Positions 25,846 to 34,449 of a DNA stretch of 64,000 bases are shown piece after piece. The stretch is taken from positions 1 through 64,000 of the forward strand of contig NZ_LDZY01000006.1 of NCBI RefSeq assembly GCF_001029285.1, written 5' to 3'. Within the stretch, counting starts at the first letter, position 1. Each line of letters starts with the position of its first letter. Source of the stretch: Desulfosporosinus acididurans. GTDB lineage: Bacteria; Bacillota; Desulfitobacteriia; Desulfitobacteriales; Desulfitobacteriaceae. The notes beneath the pieces were generated by a model that saw nothing but the letters and a program-made list of their open reading frames with translations, was not told the origin of the DNA and searched no databases. The position numbers and the translations under genes were made by a program.

Positions 25846-26673
25846 GTGGCAAGAAACATGGATTTATCAACGTTAATTGGCGTTATCGCCGGAATAGGCG
25901 CTCTAGTCATGGGATATCTTTTGGAAGGCGGCGCTCTTGGGGCCCTTTTCCAATTTTCCGCAGCAATTATTGTTTTCGGAGGAACCGCCGGAGCAGTCTT
26001 AACCAGCTTTTCTCTTTCGGACCTCAAACACCTCCCGCATTGGCTTAAGGTTGCTTTTACAAGCCAAACCTTTGGCACCGCAGAAGCTTATGAAGCTCTC
26101 ATTGGTTTTGCTGAAAAAGCCCGCCGCGAAGGTTTATTAAGCCTTGAACAAGAACTCCAGACTGTTAACGATCGCTTTACTCGTCAAGGGTTACAGCTGG
26201 TCATTGATGGCACAGATCCTGAAATCACTGAGGAAATTCTGGAATCAAATATCGCTGTCCTGGAAAAACGCCATAAAGTTGGCATATCCGTCTTTGAAGC
26301 AGCCGGCGGTTTTGGACCAACCATGGGAATTATCGGAACTGTTATGGGACTCGTTAAGGTATTAGGTAATCTATCTGATCCGTCAGCACTCTCTGAATCA
26401 ATTGCATCTGCTTTTATTGCTACCCTTTATGGTGTTTCCTCTGCCAACCTTCTCTGGCTTCCTATTGCCACAAAGCTTAAAATGAAAGACAAGGCGGAGG
26501 TTGCCGCTATGGAAATGGTTCGAGACGGAATCCTCTCGATCCAGGCAGGCGATAACCCATCTATTCTCAGAGAAAAATTAAAAACCCACGTCGGTTCTTT
26601 GCTCCCCTCTGAAGACAATGATGAAGAAGGTGCAGCGGCAGCAGGCCGTCCTGCAGTTAGTGAGAGCCGATGA
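25846..26673 (+). CDS. motA: MotA-like flagellar stator protein
   Basis: A 275-residue membrane protein with four predicted TM segments, the first two near residues 7-23 and 33-52 and the last two near 155-205. VFEAAGGFGPTMGIIGTVMGLVKVL (about 146-170) and the following FIATLYGVSSANLLWLPIATKLK are the conserved TM3/TM4 blocks. Start is a GTG at 25846 with AAAGGAG 4 bases upstream; the ATG at 25858 is an alternative. With MotB it forms the ion-conducting stator. Whether it uses H+ or Na+ (MotP-like) cannot be settled here. It overlaps motB by 4 bases. Confidence 0.9.
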   Translation: MARNMDLSTLIGVIAGIGALVMGYLLEGGALGALFQFSAAIIVFGGTAGAVLTSFSLSDLKHLPHWLKVAFTSQTFGTAEAYEALIGFAEKARREGLLSLEQELQTVNDRFTRQGLQLVIDGTDPEITEEILESNIAVLEKRHKVGISVFEAAGGFGPTMGIIGTVMGLVKVLGNLSDPSALSESIASAFIATLYGVSSANLLWLPIATKLKMKDKAEVAAMEMVRDGILSIQAGDNPSILREKLKTHVGSLLPSEDNDEEGAAAAGRPAVSESR

Positions 26674-27497
26674 GTAGAAAACGCGGAGAAGAAGTTGAAA
26701 AGGAGAACGGGGAACGTTGGCTGCTCACCTATTCAGACCTTATTACCTTACTTATGATTTTCTTCGTTGTCCTTTACTCGATGAGTAAAGTTGATTCTGA
26801 AAAGTTTCAGGCCATGGCTCAGGCTTTGAACTCAGCCTTAAGCGGAGGCAGTTCTGCCAAAATACAATTGGCAACCAGTCCATCAGGACCGGCTGCCATA
26901 CCTCCTAAAACTCCTCAAAGTGATACTGTCAAACCCTCCACGACCACGCAGAATAACAACCAAAAGGCAGGTCAAGGAAATGTGGATGCAGATAACAAGT
27001 CTATCGAAACCATAAAGGCTAAACTCGATAAATTTGCCTCTGATAATGGCATTCAATCCACCTTAGTAACGTCTGTCGAAGAACGCGGCCTTGTCGTTAG
27101 TATTCAAGAAACCTTGCTTTTTGAAAGCGGCTCGGCAGATATAACTCCTTATGCCCGTAATATCTTAGAGAAAGTCTCCACGGTCCTTGAATCATCCTCC
27201 AATCAAATCAGGGTTGAAGGACATACGGACAATTTACCGATTCATACCGCCCAGTTCCCCAGCAACTGGGAATTATCGGTGGTCCGTGCTACTAATGTGG
27301 TGCAAATTTTACAGCATGACGGCGTTGACCCTAATCGTCTCTCCGCAACCGGTTACGGAGAATACCGGCCAATTGCGTCTAACGATACAGAAGCGGGAAG
27401 AGCTAAAAACCGCCGCATCGACCTTGTCATTCTTCGTTCGAAATATGATGTTACGGAACCCACCAGTAACGTTTCTTCAACGACAGCAACGCATTAG
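26670..27497 (+). CDS. motB: MotB-like flagellar stator protein
   Basis: A 275-residue protein with a short cytoplasmic N-terminus, one TM helix (about residues 18-38, WLLTYSDLITLLMIFFVVLYSMS) that contains the ion-binding Asp of the YSDLITLL motif, and a C-terminal OmpA-like peptidoglycan-binding domain (about 140-255, with VEGHTDNLPIHTAQFPSNWELS and RLSATGYGEYRPIASN). The start is an ATG overlapping the motA stop. The Gly/Ser/Pro-rich linker at about residues 60-100 is the usual plug-periplasmic spacer. It anchors MotA to the wall. Confidence 0.94.
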   Translation: MSRKRGEEVEKENGERWLLTYSDLITLLMIFFVVLYSMSKVDSEKFQAMAQALNSALSGGSSAKIQLATSPSGPAAIPPKTPQSDTVKPSTTTQNNNQKAGQGNVDADNKSIETIKAKLDKFASDNGIQSTLVTSVEERGLVVSIQETLLFESGSADITPYARNILEKVSTVLESSSNQIRVEGHTDNLPIHTAQFPSNWELSVVRATNVVQILQHDGVDPNRLSATGYGEYRPIASNDTEAGRAKNRRIDLVILRSKYDVTEPTSNVSSTTATH

Positions 27498-27607
27498 AAG
27501 CCTGGAAAGACACTCCGAGACAAAAGGCTTGCCCCGAGTCCTAACAACGTTTTTGAAAAAGCCCTACGAATTTGCATTATAAATATCCTTTCTAAAGGAG
27601 AATAACG

Positions 27608-28045
27608 ATGGCTATTCGCATTGAGACACCAGCTCAAGCCTCTTCTTCCACGATTGATTCTCAAAATTCCTCAGAACGTACAGTCGATTTTAAAGGAGTC
27701 TTGACCCAAACTCAAAACATTCAAAAGACCGAACTTCAAGCCTTTCTCGAGCGTCTTGAGACCCAGGGCAAAAAGTTAGCTCAATCTCTTTCCATTCGAG
27801 ACTTAAAAGATTTTCGTGATATGGTTAAATCCTTCCTGCGTTCAACCTTTGGTCAAAGCCGAAAAATGCAGGAAGAGTCCTCCTGGGATTTCCACGGCCG
27901 TCCGAAAATTATGGCTCGAATCTCCAAAATCGACCACGCTTTAGAAGATCTTGGAAAACAGCTTCTTGACCAACAAGCTAAGCCCTTGGAAGTTTTAACC
28001 AAGATCGATGAGATTAGGGGACTCATCGTGGATCTTTTTGCCTAA
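27608..28045 (+). CDS. yaaR: YaaR family protein (DUF327)
   Basis: A 145-residue protein of the YaaR type, with a long helical core (VDFKGVLTQTQNIQKTELQAFLERLETQGKKLAQS, about residues 27-60) and the typical KDFRDMVKSFLRSTFGQSRKMQEE. The ribosome site AAAGGAG lies 6 bases before the ATG. No enzymatic motif is present. YaaR is widespread in Firmicutes and of unknown function, often near flagellar or chemotaxis genes. Here it follows motB after 110 bases and precedes cheR, so it probably belongs to the SigD operon. Confidence 0.85.
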   Translation: MAIRIETPAQASSSTIDSQNSSERTVDFKGVLTQTQNIQKTELQAFLERLETQGKKLAQSLSIRDLKDFRDMVKSFLRSTFGQSRKMQEESSWDFHGRPKIMARISKIDHALEDLGKQLLDQQAKPLEVLTKIDEIRGLIVDLFA

Positions 28046-28108
28046 TGTCAGGCTTTGGTGAAGTGACAATATCATACTAATTTATTCAAAGAGAGAGGTG
28101 TCATCCTT

Positions 28109-28897
28109 TTGGCTATAGCACCCATTTCCAATACCTATGAGGACTTTATTAAAGCTTTTCATCCTAAAAGCGGACTTGATCTTAAATTTTATAAACAAAA
28201 CCAAATGCAGCGAAGAATTCTTAGTTTTATGAACTCCCACGGTTACCCAACGTTTCCTGAGTTCTTTAAAGCCCTCAATTCAGATCAAAGTTTATATGAC
28301 GCTTTTTTTAAACATCTCACCATTAATGTCTCTCAGTTTTTTCGCGACACAAATCAGTGGAAAACTCTTAAAGAGTCCATTATCCCCCAGCTCCTTCAGA
28401 GCAAAAGCCCTCTAAAGCTTTGGAGCGCCGGATGTTCGAGCGGACAAGAGCCTTATTCTTTAGCCATGACCTTGATGGAATACTTCCCGAATAGCAAATT
28501 TACAGTCTTGGGTTCAGACATTGACATTAATGTTTTGAATCAAGCTAAGGAAGGCCTTTACAAACAAAATGATTTTGCAAGTACTCCCCCTGAATTCCTG
28601 CAAAAATATTTTATTTCAACTGACAAGGGCTATCAAATTAAAGAATCGGTAAAACGATTAGTCACCTTCCAGCACCAGAACCTCCTAACCGATCGATTTC
28701 AAACCGGCTTTGACTTTATTGCCTGTCGAAATGTTGTCATTTATTTTACAGACGAAGCCAAGGAAATGCTCTATAAAAAGTTCACAGATGCTCTTAAACC
28801 AGGAGGAATCCTTTTTACCGGCAGTACTGAACATCTCTTTGGTATGCAACACCTCGGTTTAAAAGCCGTTTCTTCCTTCTTTTATCAAAAAGGATAA
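28109..28897 (+). CDS. cheR: CheR, chemotaxis receptor methyltransferase
   Basis: A 262-residue CheR. The N-terminal helical CheR_N domain (about residues 10-75) is followed by the SAM-binding domain with LWSAGCSSGQEPYSLAM (about 110-126), VLGSDIDINVL and DFIACRNVVIYF. The final GSTEHLFG is typical. It methylates Glu residues of chemoreceptors using S-adenosylmethionine. Start is a TTG at 28109, 8 bases after GAGGTG; no upstream ATG is available. The other che genes are not in the window. A terminator hairpin follows. Confidence 0.93.
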   Translation: MAIAPISNTYEDFIKAFHPKSGLDLKFYKQNQMQRRILSFMNSHGYPTFPEFFKALNSDQSLYDAFFKHLTINVSQFFRDTNQWKTLKESIIPQLLQSKSPLKLWSAGCSSGQEPYSLAMTLMEYFPNSKFTVLGSDIDINVLNQAKEGLYKQNDFASTPPEFLQKYFISTDKGYQIKESVKRLVTFQHQNLLTDRFQTGFDFIACRNVVIYFTDEAKEMLYKKFTDALKPGGILFTGSTEHLFGMQHLGLKAVSSFFYQKG

Positions 28898-28902
28898 ATA
28901 TT

Positions 28903-28944
28903 AAGAGGAGCTATTCTCGTAAAGCCAAGAGAAAAGCTCCTCTT
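28903..28944. terminator. Bidirectional terminator after cheR
   Basis: Perfect 10-base arms AAGAGGAGCT/AGCTCCTCTT, with an inner stem TTCTC/GAGAA, follow cheR. The plus side continues TCATTATTTC; the minus side faces the convergent small gene at 28972. It probably ends transcripts from both directions. Confidence 0.75.
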
Positions 28945-28971
28945 CATTATTTCATCTTTAGAAAATTCCAA

Positions 28972-29160
28972 TTAAGCAGTAGGACAGATCCTCTCGTATT
29001 GCTGGATAAACTCCTCTAAGGGATAGGTAACACCTTTGCCGTGAACCTCAAGGGATACTTGCTGATCCTTTGAATTATACCCAATAAACTTCATTCCTAG
29101 TAACTTGGCCATTTTGGATAACTCGATCCGTGCTCCGCGCCCAAAATCTTTGAATTGCAT
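28972..29160 (-). CDS. Small conserved-looking hypothetical protein
   Basis: A 62-residue protein (MQFKDFGRGARIELSKM at the start, IQQYERICPTA at the end). I do not recognise a family. The ATG at 29160 has AGGGG about 10 bases upstream. The composition is soluble and mixed alpha/beta, with no TM segment, and a single Cys near the end. It is convergent with cheR and shares its terminator. No function can be given. Confidence 0.55.
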   Translation of the reverse strand: MQFKDFGRGARIELSKMAKLLGMKFIGYNSKDQQVSLEVHGKGVTYPLEEFIQQYERICPTA

Positions 29161-29346
29161 CCAACACACGCCCCTTTTTTTAGTCTAAAGACTTTTTTAA
29201 GTTCTAGGGTTTAGATTATCTTATCCTATTCATATTTTTCTTGCAACTTTCGTTTTCGACAACATTTGCTCTATTTCGCCTCGCCACAGCCCTTTTATTC
29301 TCAAAATCTACACGGATCTTCCGTTGTCAGCAGCTTACAACTGTGC

Positions 29347-29390
29347 TTTAAAGCTCTCTTTAAAGCTCTCTTTAAAGCTCTCTTTAAAGC
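29347..29390 (+). repeat. 12-bp tandem repeat
   Basis: The unit TTTAAAGCTCTC is repeated 3.7 times without mismatch. It begins in the intergenic region and ends at the stop codon of the minus-strand transporter gene. TTTAAA and AAAGCTCTCTTT make it partly palindromic. It may be a slippage product. Confidence 0.85.
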
Positions 29391-29842
29391 TATGTCGCCC
29401 ACAAGCCCAGAACACTAATCCCCGCCAAAATAAGAATGCTGCCCATAATTTTGGGAAATGAAAGATTTTCATGCAGAATCAATGTACCATAAAAGATGGC
29501 GATTACATACCCTAGAGCAACTAGAGGATAGGCATAACTTAATTCCCAGCGTGATATAACCACAAGCCATAGAAACGAGCTTAACCCAAAACACATAAAT
29601 CCTAAAAAAATAGCCGGAGTAAAAATAATCGCTCCCAGTTGCCGCCAAATCCCCGTAACTGTAACTTTTCCATATGTCAGCATGCCTAAGCGAAATAGAA
29701 ATTGTCCCGTGGCCCCCAGCATAATTGAACCTAAGGCCACGGCCATTGGAGAAAGTTCTGAATTAAGACCCATTAGAAAGAGTACTCCTTGTCTTTTTTC
29801 CTTTATAGCCTCTCTTACTTCTCCCCCTAAAAAGATAAACAC
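29390..29842 (-). CDS. EamA/SMR-like small membrane transporter
   Basis: A 150-residue protein with four TM segments, near residues 33-52, 70-92, 100-118 and 126-147. The size and topology match a small multidrug resistance or single EamA half. The motif LGATGQFLFRLGML in TM1 and ISRWELSYAYPLVALGYVIA in TM3 resemble EamA/ArnE-like proteins. An internal ATG giving MGLNSELSP (residue 24) is a plausible later start. A role in exporting a small cation or lipid-linked sugar is possible. The substrate is unknown. Confidence 0.7.
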   Translation of the reverse strand: MFIFLGGEVREAIKEKRQGVLFLMGLNSELSPMAVALGSIMLGATGQFLFRLGMLTYGKVTVTGIWRQLGAIIFTPAIFLGFMCFGLSSFLWLVVISRWELSYAYPLVALGYVIAIFYGTLILHENLSFPKIMGSILILAGISVLGLWAT

Positions 29843-29900
29843 AAAGTTTGTATTTTTAACCTAAGTTTTCGCAGCATCTCTAAAATTTATACCTGCTTTC

Positions 29901-31015
29901 TCATTCGGATTGATTGAATTCTAATCGTTTAATAAAACGAGTTAAGTCTTGCAGTAAATCGACATACATGGTTTGTTTGAAATATTGTCCTTCTTGATCA
30001 TATAAAAGACGAAGGAGTGGCCGAGTCGGCATGTTCAGCGGTATATTGCTGCCACAACTCCAATTTCGCCAGTATTTAAGGTGACTAGGGAACCTTCTGG
30101 GTAGAGAATCAGGGATTCCTGAAAGGCTTTAACGATAAGAGGATTAAAATCAATTCCAGAACCGCCAATGACCATTTCCAAAGCCTGGTATGGAGGAAGA
30201 CCTTTACGATAAGGCCTGTCAGCCGTGAGAGCTTCATAGACATCTGCCACCGCTACAATCTGGGCATCTTGATAAATCTCCTGACCTTTCAAACCAAAGG
30301 GATATCCTCTGCCATTCCAGCGTTCATGATGTTCTTTAATCGTAGCGAGCACTGAAGATCTCAGACGGGCATCTTTCAACATTTCTTCTCCCAAAAGAGG
30401 ATGCTGCTTAATAACATCTCGCTCTTCCTCCGTCAAAATTCCAGGCTTGTTTAAAATTTCCTTAGGCACTTGTAATTTCCCTAAGTCATGAAGCAGGGCT
30501 CCCAAAATTAAATTCTTAAGCTTATTTTCATTGTAACCCAGCTGTAGCCCAATAATTGCAGACAATAAAGCCACATTCAAAACATGCATATAGGTCCCAA
30601 AATCATGTTGTTTATACCTTTCAAGATTAATTCGATTACCTTCCAAATCCAAGAACGTATCTTTCGTCCGTATTTCTTCCATAATTACTTGAACCAAAGT
30701 AAGCATTTTTTCAATATGCTGTGGCTGTAAGAGTTTGGCCTCATGATAGATTCTCCATAAACAGCCAACAAGTTTTACATAAACGTCCTTAGAAAACTCC
30801 TTAATTGTCTTAGAAGCCTTGATTAATGCTCTTTTTTCATTTCGAGTTTCCATCTTATATACTTCTTGTCGCTTAAGCTTCGCCAAGACATTAGAGGTAA
30901 TTAAGCTTCCCTTTGCAAGCAATAACCTACCCTTTGAATCAAATAAGTCTAAAGGTGTTCTTTGCTCTTTTATTGAATTTGGGCTTAACTTTTTCAATAC
31001 CAAATCCACGACCAT
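29901..31015 (-). pseudogene. HD-GYP c-di-GMP phosphodiesterase with C-terminal frameshift
   Basis: The frame 31015-30035 encodes 326 residues with an HD-GYP domain: LLHDLGKLQVPKEILNKPG (about residues 191-209), HHERWNGRGYPFGLKG and VADVYEALTADRPYRK. These enzymes hydrolyse cyclic di-GMP. At the end VTLNTGEIGVVAAIYR stops, but the -1 frame continues directly as SNIPLNMPTRPLLRLLYDQEG to a stop at 29901, which is the family's usual C-terminal strand region. Restoring one A in GGCAGCAAT gives VVASNIPLN and a 371-residue protein. It is either a recent frameshift or an assembly error. The catalytic domain is intact, so activity may remain. Confidence 0.75.
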
Positions 31016-31280
31016 TGATCCCCGCTTTCTTTACCTTAAGAAACAAATATTTGAGCTATTATCGTATAAAATAAGTTCAATCTATCAAATTGCTAATATG
31101 TATATATAATAAGTCAAATTATTGCACAAACCAACATCTTTCTTTCAACATATTTCGACTTTTTGCACTTCGAATTTATACCATATGTTATACTTTGAGT
31201 TTATACCTTAGTTCTTAAAATCCCCCAATGTTTTTTGAAAACCATTCTAATCAGATAAGGGTTTAAAGAACTTCTCTTTT

Positions 31281-31371
31281 TAGTGAACTCGTTCAGCTAA
31301 AGCTGAACATCGAGACTTCGGCGGGGGACCCACTCCCACTTAAAGAAGTGGGAGTCTTACGCTTGGATAAA
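31281..31371 (+). repeat. Hairpin element B (IS200/IS605-end-like MITE)
   Basis: About 91 bases. The left hairpin GTTCAGC-TAAA-GCTGAAC (31291-31308) and flanks are identical to element A. The right hairpin ACTCCCACTT-AAAG-AAGTGGGAGT (31332-31355) is perfect and is followed by CTTACGCTTGGATAAA, also found on the minus strand at 47112-47156. It carries no reading frame. Confidence 0.65.
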
Positions 31372-31379
31372 TGTCTATC

Positions 31380-31436
31380 ATTAAGATCAGAAAAGGGAGA
31401 ATCAAATCCATTGATTCTCCCTTTTCTGATCTTAAT
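31380..31436. repeat. Perfect 26-bp inverted repeat
   Basis: Arms of 26 bases (ATTAAGATCAGAAAAGGGAG and six more, then its complement) flank a 5-base loop (31406-31410). It begins 9 bases after element B. It lies downstream of the RNase P RNA gene on the minus strand and could end its transcript or those from the HD-GYP side, although there is no T-run. Confidence 0.85.
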
Positions 31437-31493
31437 AAAACTGAAGGGAAACGGCTATGTATCATTATACATGAGCAGTTTCCCATAAGAATG

Positions 31494-31933
31494 GCGAAGT
31501 GAACCTATAAGCCGAGTTCTGTCTCTCCTTGCGGAGGTGATGATCATCTATCTCGAACTGCCGTTACCGACAGCCTCCAGCGACCTTACCCGGGAACAAA
31601 AACGGGCCGTTCATCGTTCCCCTATTCGGTCTTGCTCCAGGTGGGGTTTACATGGCCAGCCAGTCACCTGACTGCCGGTGAGCTCTTACCTCGCCTTTCC
31701 ACCCTTACCTATCCGGAAGTCAGTCATCGGAATCCAGATGTCAGAAACAGAACTAATTATATCTGACTTCCATCCTCTGATGACTGGTCTCTGGATAGGC
31801 GGTATATCTCTGTTGCACTTTCCTTGGGGTTACCCCCACTGGGCGTTACCCAGCACCTTGCCCTATGGAGCTCGGACTTTCCTCAGGAGCGACTTTTCAG
31901 TCCCTGCTCCCGCGATCATCTAGCTTACTTCGC
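31494..31933 (-). ncRNA. rnpB: RNase P RNA
   Basis: The minus strand shows the conserved RNase P RNA blocks: GAGGAAAGTCCGAGCTCC near the 5' end, the GGGTAACGCCCAG region and the 3' CCGGCTTATAGGTTCACTTCGC. The 5' GCGAAGT (31933-31927) pairs with ACTTCGC (31500-31494) to form P1, fixing both ends. Length about 440, larger than the usual 350-400, because of an extended arm around 31720-31800. It processes tRNA 5' ends. The hairpin GGGAAAC...GTTTCCC at 31446-31485 may be its terminator. Confidence 0.95.
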
Positions 31934-31939
31934 TCAGTT

Positions 31940-31968
31940 ATTTTACTAAAAAAATCAGTTTTGGTCAA
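31940..31968 (-). promoter_or_regulatory. Sigma-A promoter of rnpB
   Basis: On the minus strand TTGACC (31968-31963), 17 bases and TAAAAT (31945-31940) form a near-consensus promoter. The expected start, 7 bases after the -10, is the first base of P1 (31933). The promoter overlaps the 3' end of the 53-residue gene. Confidence 0.85.
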
Positions 31969-32116
31969 ATGGAGAGTTTTGGTTCTTTTCCATTTCTTCC
32001 ATTTCATCGTCAATGTCCATCAAGGCTGCTAACCATTTTGCCCGATTTGCATTATCTTCTTTAAAATTGGTTAAAACTTTTTCGCGTTCCATGCGGAGAA
32101 CTTCTGCTCGATTCAT
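31955..32116 (-). CDS. Small charged hypothetical protein
   Basis: A 53-residue, strongly helical and charged protein (MNRAEVLRMEREKVLTNF, then LMDIDDEMEEMEKNQNSPF). I prefer the ATG at 32116 with AAGGAG about 11 bases upstream; the frame opens at 32182. A TAAAAT box with TTGTTT 18 bases before it lies at about 32138-32166. The word CAGTTATTTTACTAAAAA occurs both upstream of this gene and at its 3' end. No family is recognised. Confidence 0.5.
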   Translation of the reverse strand: MNRAEVLRMEREKVLTNFKEDNANRAKWLAALMDIDDEMEEMEKNQNSPFDQN

Positions 32117-32371
32117 GATGCTATCAACTCCTTCAGTTATTTTACTAAAAATTTCAGACCAAAAACAATTCAAAATTAACAACTATATTTTGGCCTTAAT
32201 TTTATTTTCTGATTATTTTCTATATACATACAATAACATGATTCCTCATTCAGTGTCAAGTATTAATTATCACTTTCACAAACTTTTTGATTAATTCTTA
32301 ACTACAATTTACTTTTTATAGCTGAGGAACCTCTGACGCAAGCGGCAGGTTAGTAAAAAAAATCCCCTAGC

Positions 32372-33241
32372 TTATAGCCAAGGGGATACATTTTTTGAAC
32401 TAACTTTAAATTCTATACCTTGCAGCGACCTTTCAGAAGACAGGTAATAGTATAATGCCTGAAGCATAGGTGCTTCGCTTAGAAAATGGCCAAGGTCACC
32501 CACAGCCATTCCTCCTTCAAGGGCATCAAGGACCGCATGATGATCCACATCTCCTGTGATTAGTAAATCCGCACCTTTAAACAGTGCCTTCGGCACAAAC
32601 CGACCCCCGCTGCCATTGACAATTGCCACCTTGCGTACATCTTTTTTTAGTGACCCGGCTAAACGTACTCCCGTCAAATTATAAGGATGGGCATAACAAT
32701 TTGACTGCAGCAAACCTTCCAAAAAGTTCTCCCAGACAACTTCCAATGGTTCCGGGCGCTCCAAGTAACCAATAACTCCATATCCACGAAGTTCCTCTGT
32801 GGAATTTGCTGAACTTAAGTTGGCTTGGCGGCTATAGTTACTGCTATTACTTTGCTCTTCAAGAAGCTTTAGTTCTTTTAGGCCCAAAATCTCTCCTAAT
32901 GTAATGCTGGATGACAGCCTCGACTGGTCAAGATTTGTATGTGCCGCATAGTATCCGATCTGATAGTTGAACAATGTTAAGGGAATCTTTGCCGCAGGAT
33001 TATCCGACCTCAAATTTTTCAATGGCCGAAACATAAGCGGATGATGGGCAACAATAAGCTGCGCCCCAAAGTCTTTAGCCTCCTCAATTACCTCTAAAGT
33101 TCCATCTAAAGCAATCAAAATGCGCTCAACGGGCGCAGAACCAGATCCAACTAACAGACCAACATTGTCCCACTCTTCGGCCCAGCATTTCGGGGCAAGT
33201 TTTTCAATATGTTGTGCCACAAGACCTATGGATACTGCCAT
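32372..33241 (-). CDS. Nif3-like dinuclear metal center protein
   Basis: A 289-residue member of the Nif3/YqfO/YbgI family. VAHHPLMFRPLKNL (about residues 62-75) with YYAAHTNLDQS and a C-terminal GDVDHHAVLDALEGGMAVGDLGHF carry the His/Asp/Glu metal ligands. It lacks the roughly 100-residue insert seen in YqfO of Bacillus. It overlaps trmK by 16 bases; the trmK-Nif3 pair is common in Firmicutes. A GTP cyclohydrolase-like role has been suggested for relatives, but function is unsettled. Confidence 0.9.
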   Translation of the reverse strand: MAVSIGLVAQHIEKLAPKCWAEEWDNVGLLVGSGSAPVERILIALDGTLEVIEEAKDFGAQLIVAHHPLMFRPLKNLRSDNPAAKIPLTLFNYQIGYYAAHTNLDQSRLSSSITLGEILGLKELKLLEEQSNSSNYSRQANLSSANSTEELRGYGVIGYLERPEPLEVVWENFLEGLLQSNCYAHPYNLTGVRLAGSLKKDVRKVAIVNGSGGRFVPKALFKGADLLITGDVDHHAVLDALEGGMAVGDLGHFLSEAPMLQALYYYLSSERSLQGIEFKVSSKNVSPWL

Positions 33242-34026
33242 TTTTTGATTCCCTCCACGAAAACCAACTCCTCAGATACATCTCTGATTTTTTCAAGAGT
33301 TTCCGATTTATTGGATAGCTTCATTTGTTCTAATTGTCGCCTAAGCATCTCGCTGTAATCATCCAGATATTCTCTCAGAAGGTCTGCGGCTTCCTCTAAA
33401 ATCAAAGGGCCAAAATACCAGACTAGCTTATCAACGATCATTGAGTGCCCTAAAAACTTGTTATCCTCCGGCTTTTGAGGGCTTAGTCGTTGGAGCCAGA
33501 CATCCTTTTGGCAGGATAATTCAGCCATAGTTTGGCCTTCATCTCTGGAAAAAGCCATAACTGTATAGATGCGCTCATCTTCTTTTACCAATTGTTCTGT
33601 TTTTAATCGCCACCCACTGTTTAAAAGAGACAAACGTAAAGTCCTTTCCCCTCCTTGAGGCTGTACAATTAAATCCGTCACCGCTTGTAATACCTTTGGT
33701 CGAGCAGCGAAGATCTCTAACATGGTCTTTCCACCCATCCCGGCAAGGGTTAAGACATTTACTTCCCCTGCTGCAAGAGGCTTCAGCCCATCTCCCAATC
33801 TTACATCAATAACCGGTTCTAGCTGCCGTATTTTAACCGCATTTAAGGCGGATTTAAAAGGCCCTTCATGAACATCAACGGCAACGGCTTTGGCAATTCT
33901 TTGGGCTTCTACAAGCGCAATCGGTAAATAAGCATGATCTGTCCCAATATCCCCAAGGCTGGCGTTTAAAGGAACAAGGGATGCAACCAACTGAAGACGC
34001 GGACCCAATGTCATTGAAAAGGTCAT
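33226..34026 (-). CDS. trmK: TrmK, tRNA (adenine22-N1)-methyltransferase
   Basis: A 266-residue class I methyltransferase. The SAM-binding loop is LGDIGTDHAYLPIALVE (about residues 22-38), followed by AVDVHEGPFKSAL and VLTLAGMGGKTMLEI, all typical of TrmK/YqfN. It methylates N1 of A22 in tRNA. The C-terminal part is a coiled coil (EEAADLLREYLDDYSEMLRR, about 205-224). The ATG at 34026 has GAGGTGACC upstream. The gene adjoins rpoD and three tRNA genes. Confidence 0.92.
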   Translation of the reverse strand: MTFSMTLGPRLQLVASLVPLNASLGDIGTDHAYLPIALVEAQRIAKAVAVDVHEGPFKSALNAVKIRQLEPVIDVRLGDGLKPLAAGEVNVLTLAGMGGKTMLEIFAARPKVLQAVTDLIVQPQGGERTLRLSLLNSGWRLKTEQLVKEDERIYTVMAFSRDEGQTMAELSCQKDVWLQRLSPQKPEDNKFLGHSMIVDKLVWYFGPLILEEAADLLREYLDDYSEMLRRQLEQMKLSNKSETLEKIRDVSEELVFVEGIKKWQYP

Positions 34027-34162
34027 AGGTCACCTCATAAAAATATTCCTTATTTAAAATTAGATTCTAAAGTATTATATCCAAATACGCATCAGAGAAA
34101 CAAGAAGGATTAAATTAAAAATGGACTCTGGCATAGCTGCCACAGTCCATCATTTGCTTTAT

Positions 34163-34237
34163 TGGTGGGCGATATTGGTCTCGAACCAATGACCTCATCC
34201 GTGTGAAGGATGCGCTCTACCGCTGAGCTAATCGCCC
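34163..34237 (-). tRNA. tRNA-Val (CAC)
   Basis: A 75-base cloverleaf on the minus strand: acceptor GGGCGAT/ATCGCCC, D arm with AGCTCAGCGGTAGAGC, anticodon loop TTCACAC with anticodon CAC, TΨC arm GGTTCGAGACC, encoded CCA at the 3' end. It is the most downstream of three tRNA genes on the strand. Confidence 0.95.
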
Positions 34238-34357
34238 GAATCGATATTTGATATTCATTGTTTGTGGTTCAATCCATTCAAACAAGAACTTTGCGCTTCA
34301 CATTATTAATCTAATTCACCGTTCGAACTACGAACCTCGTATCTCCAACTACGAATG

Positions 34358-34432
34358 TGGTGGGCCCACTAGGATTCGAACCTAGGACCAACCCGTTATG
34401 AGCGGGGGGCTCTACCGCTGAGCTATGGGCCC
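34358..34432 (-). tRNA. tRNA with anticodon CAT (Met or Ile2)
   Basis: A 75-base cloverleaf: acceptor GGGCCCA/TGGGCCC, D arm AGCTCAGCGGTAGAGC, anticodon loop CTCATAA, TΨC loop GTTCGAATC, encoded CCA. The outermost anticodon-stem pair (C/T) is a mismatch. CAT could be elongator Met or lysidine-modified Ile; I cannot separate them without a tRNA model. Confidence 0.9.
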
Positions 34433-34449
34433 TAAAAAGAAAAATAAAT

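Noticed and set aside
29343-29390. CRISPR array
   Set aside because: The repeats are 12 bases with no spacers and no cas genes are nearby. They are a simple tandem repeat.
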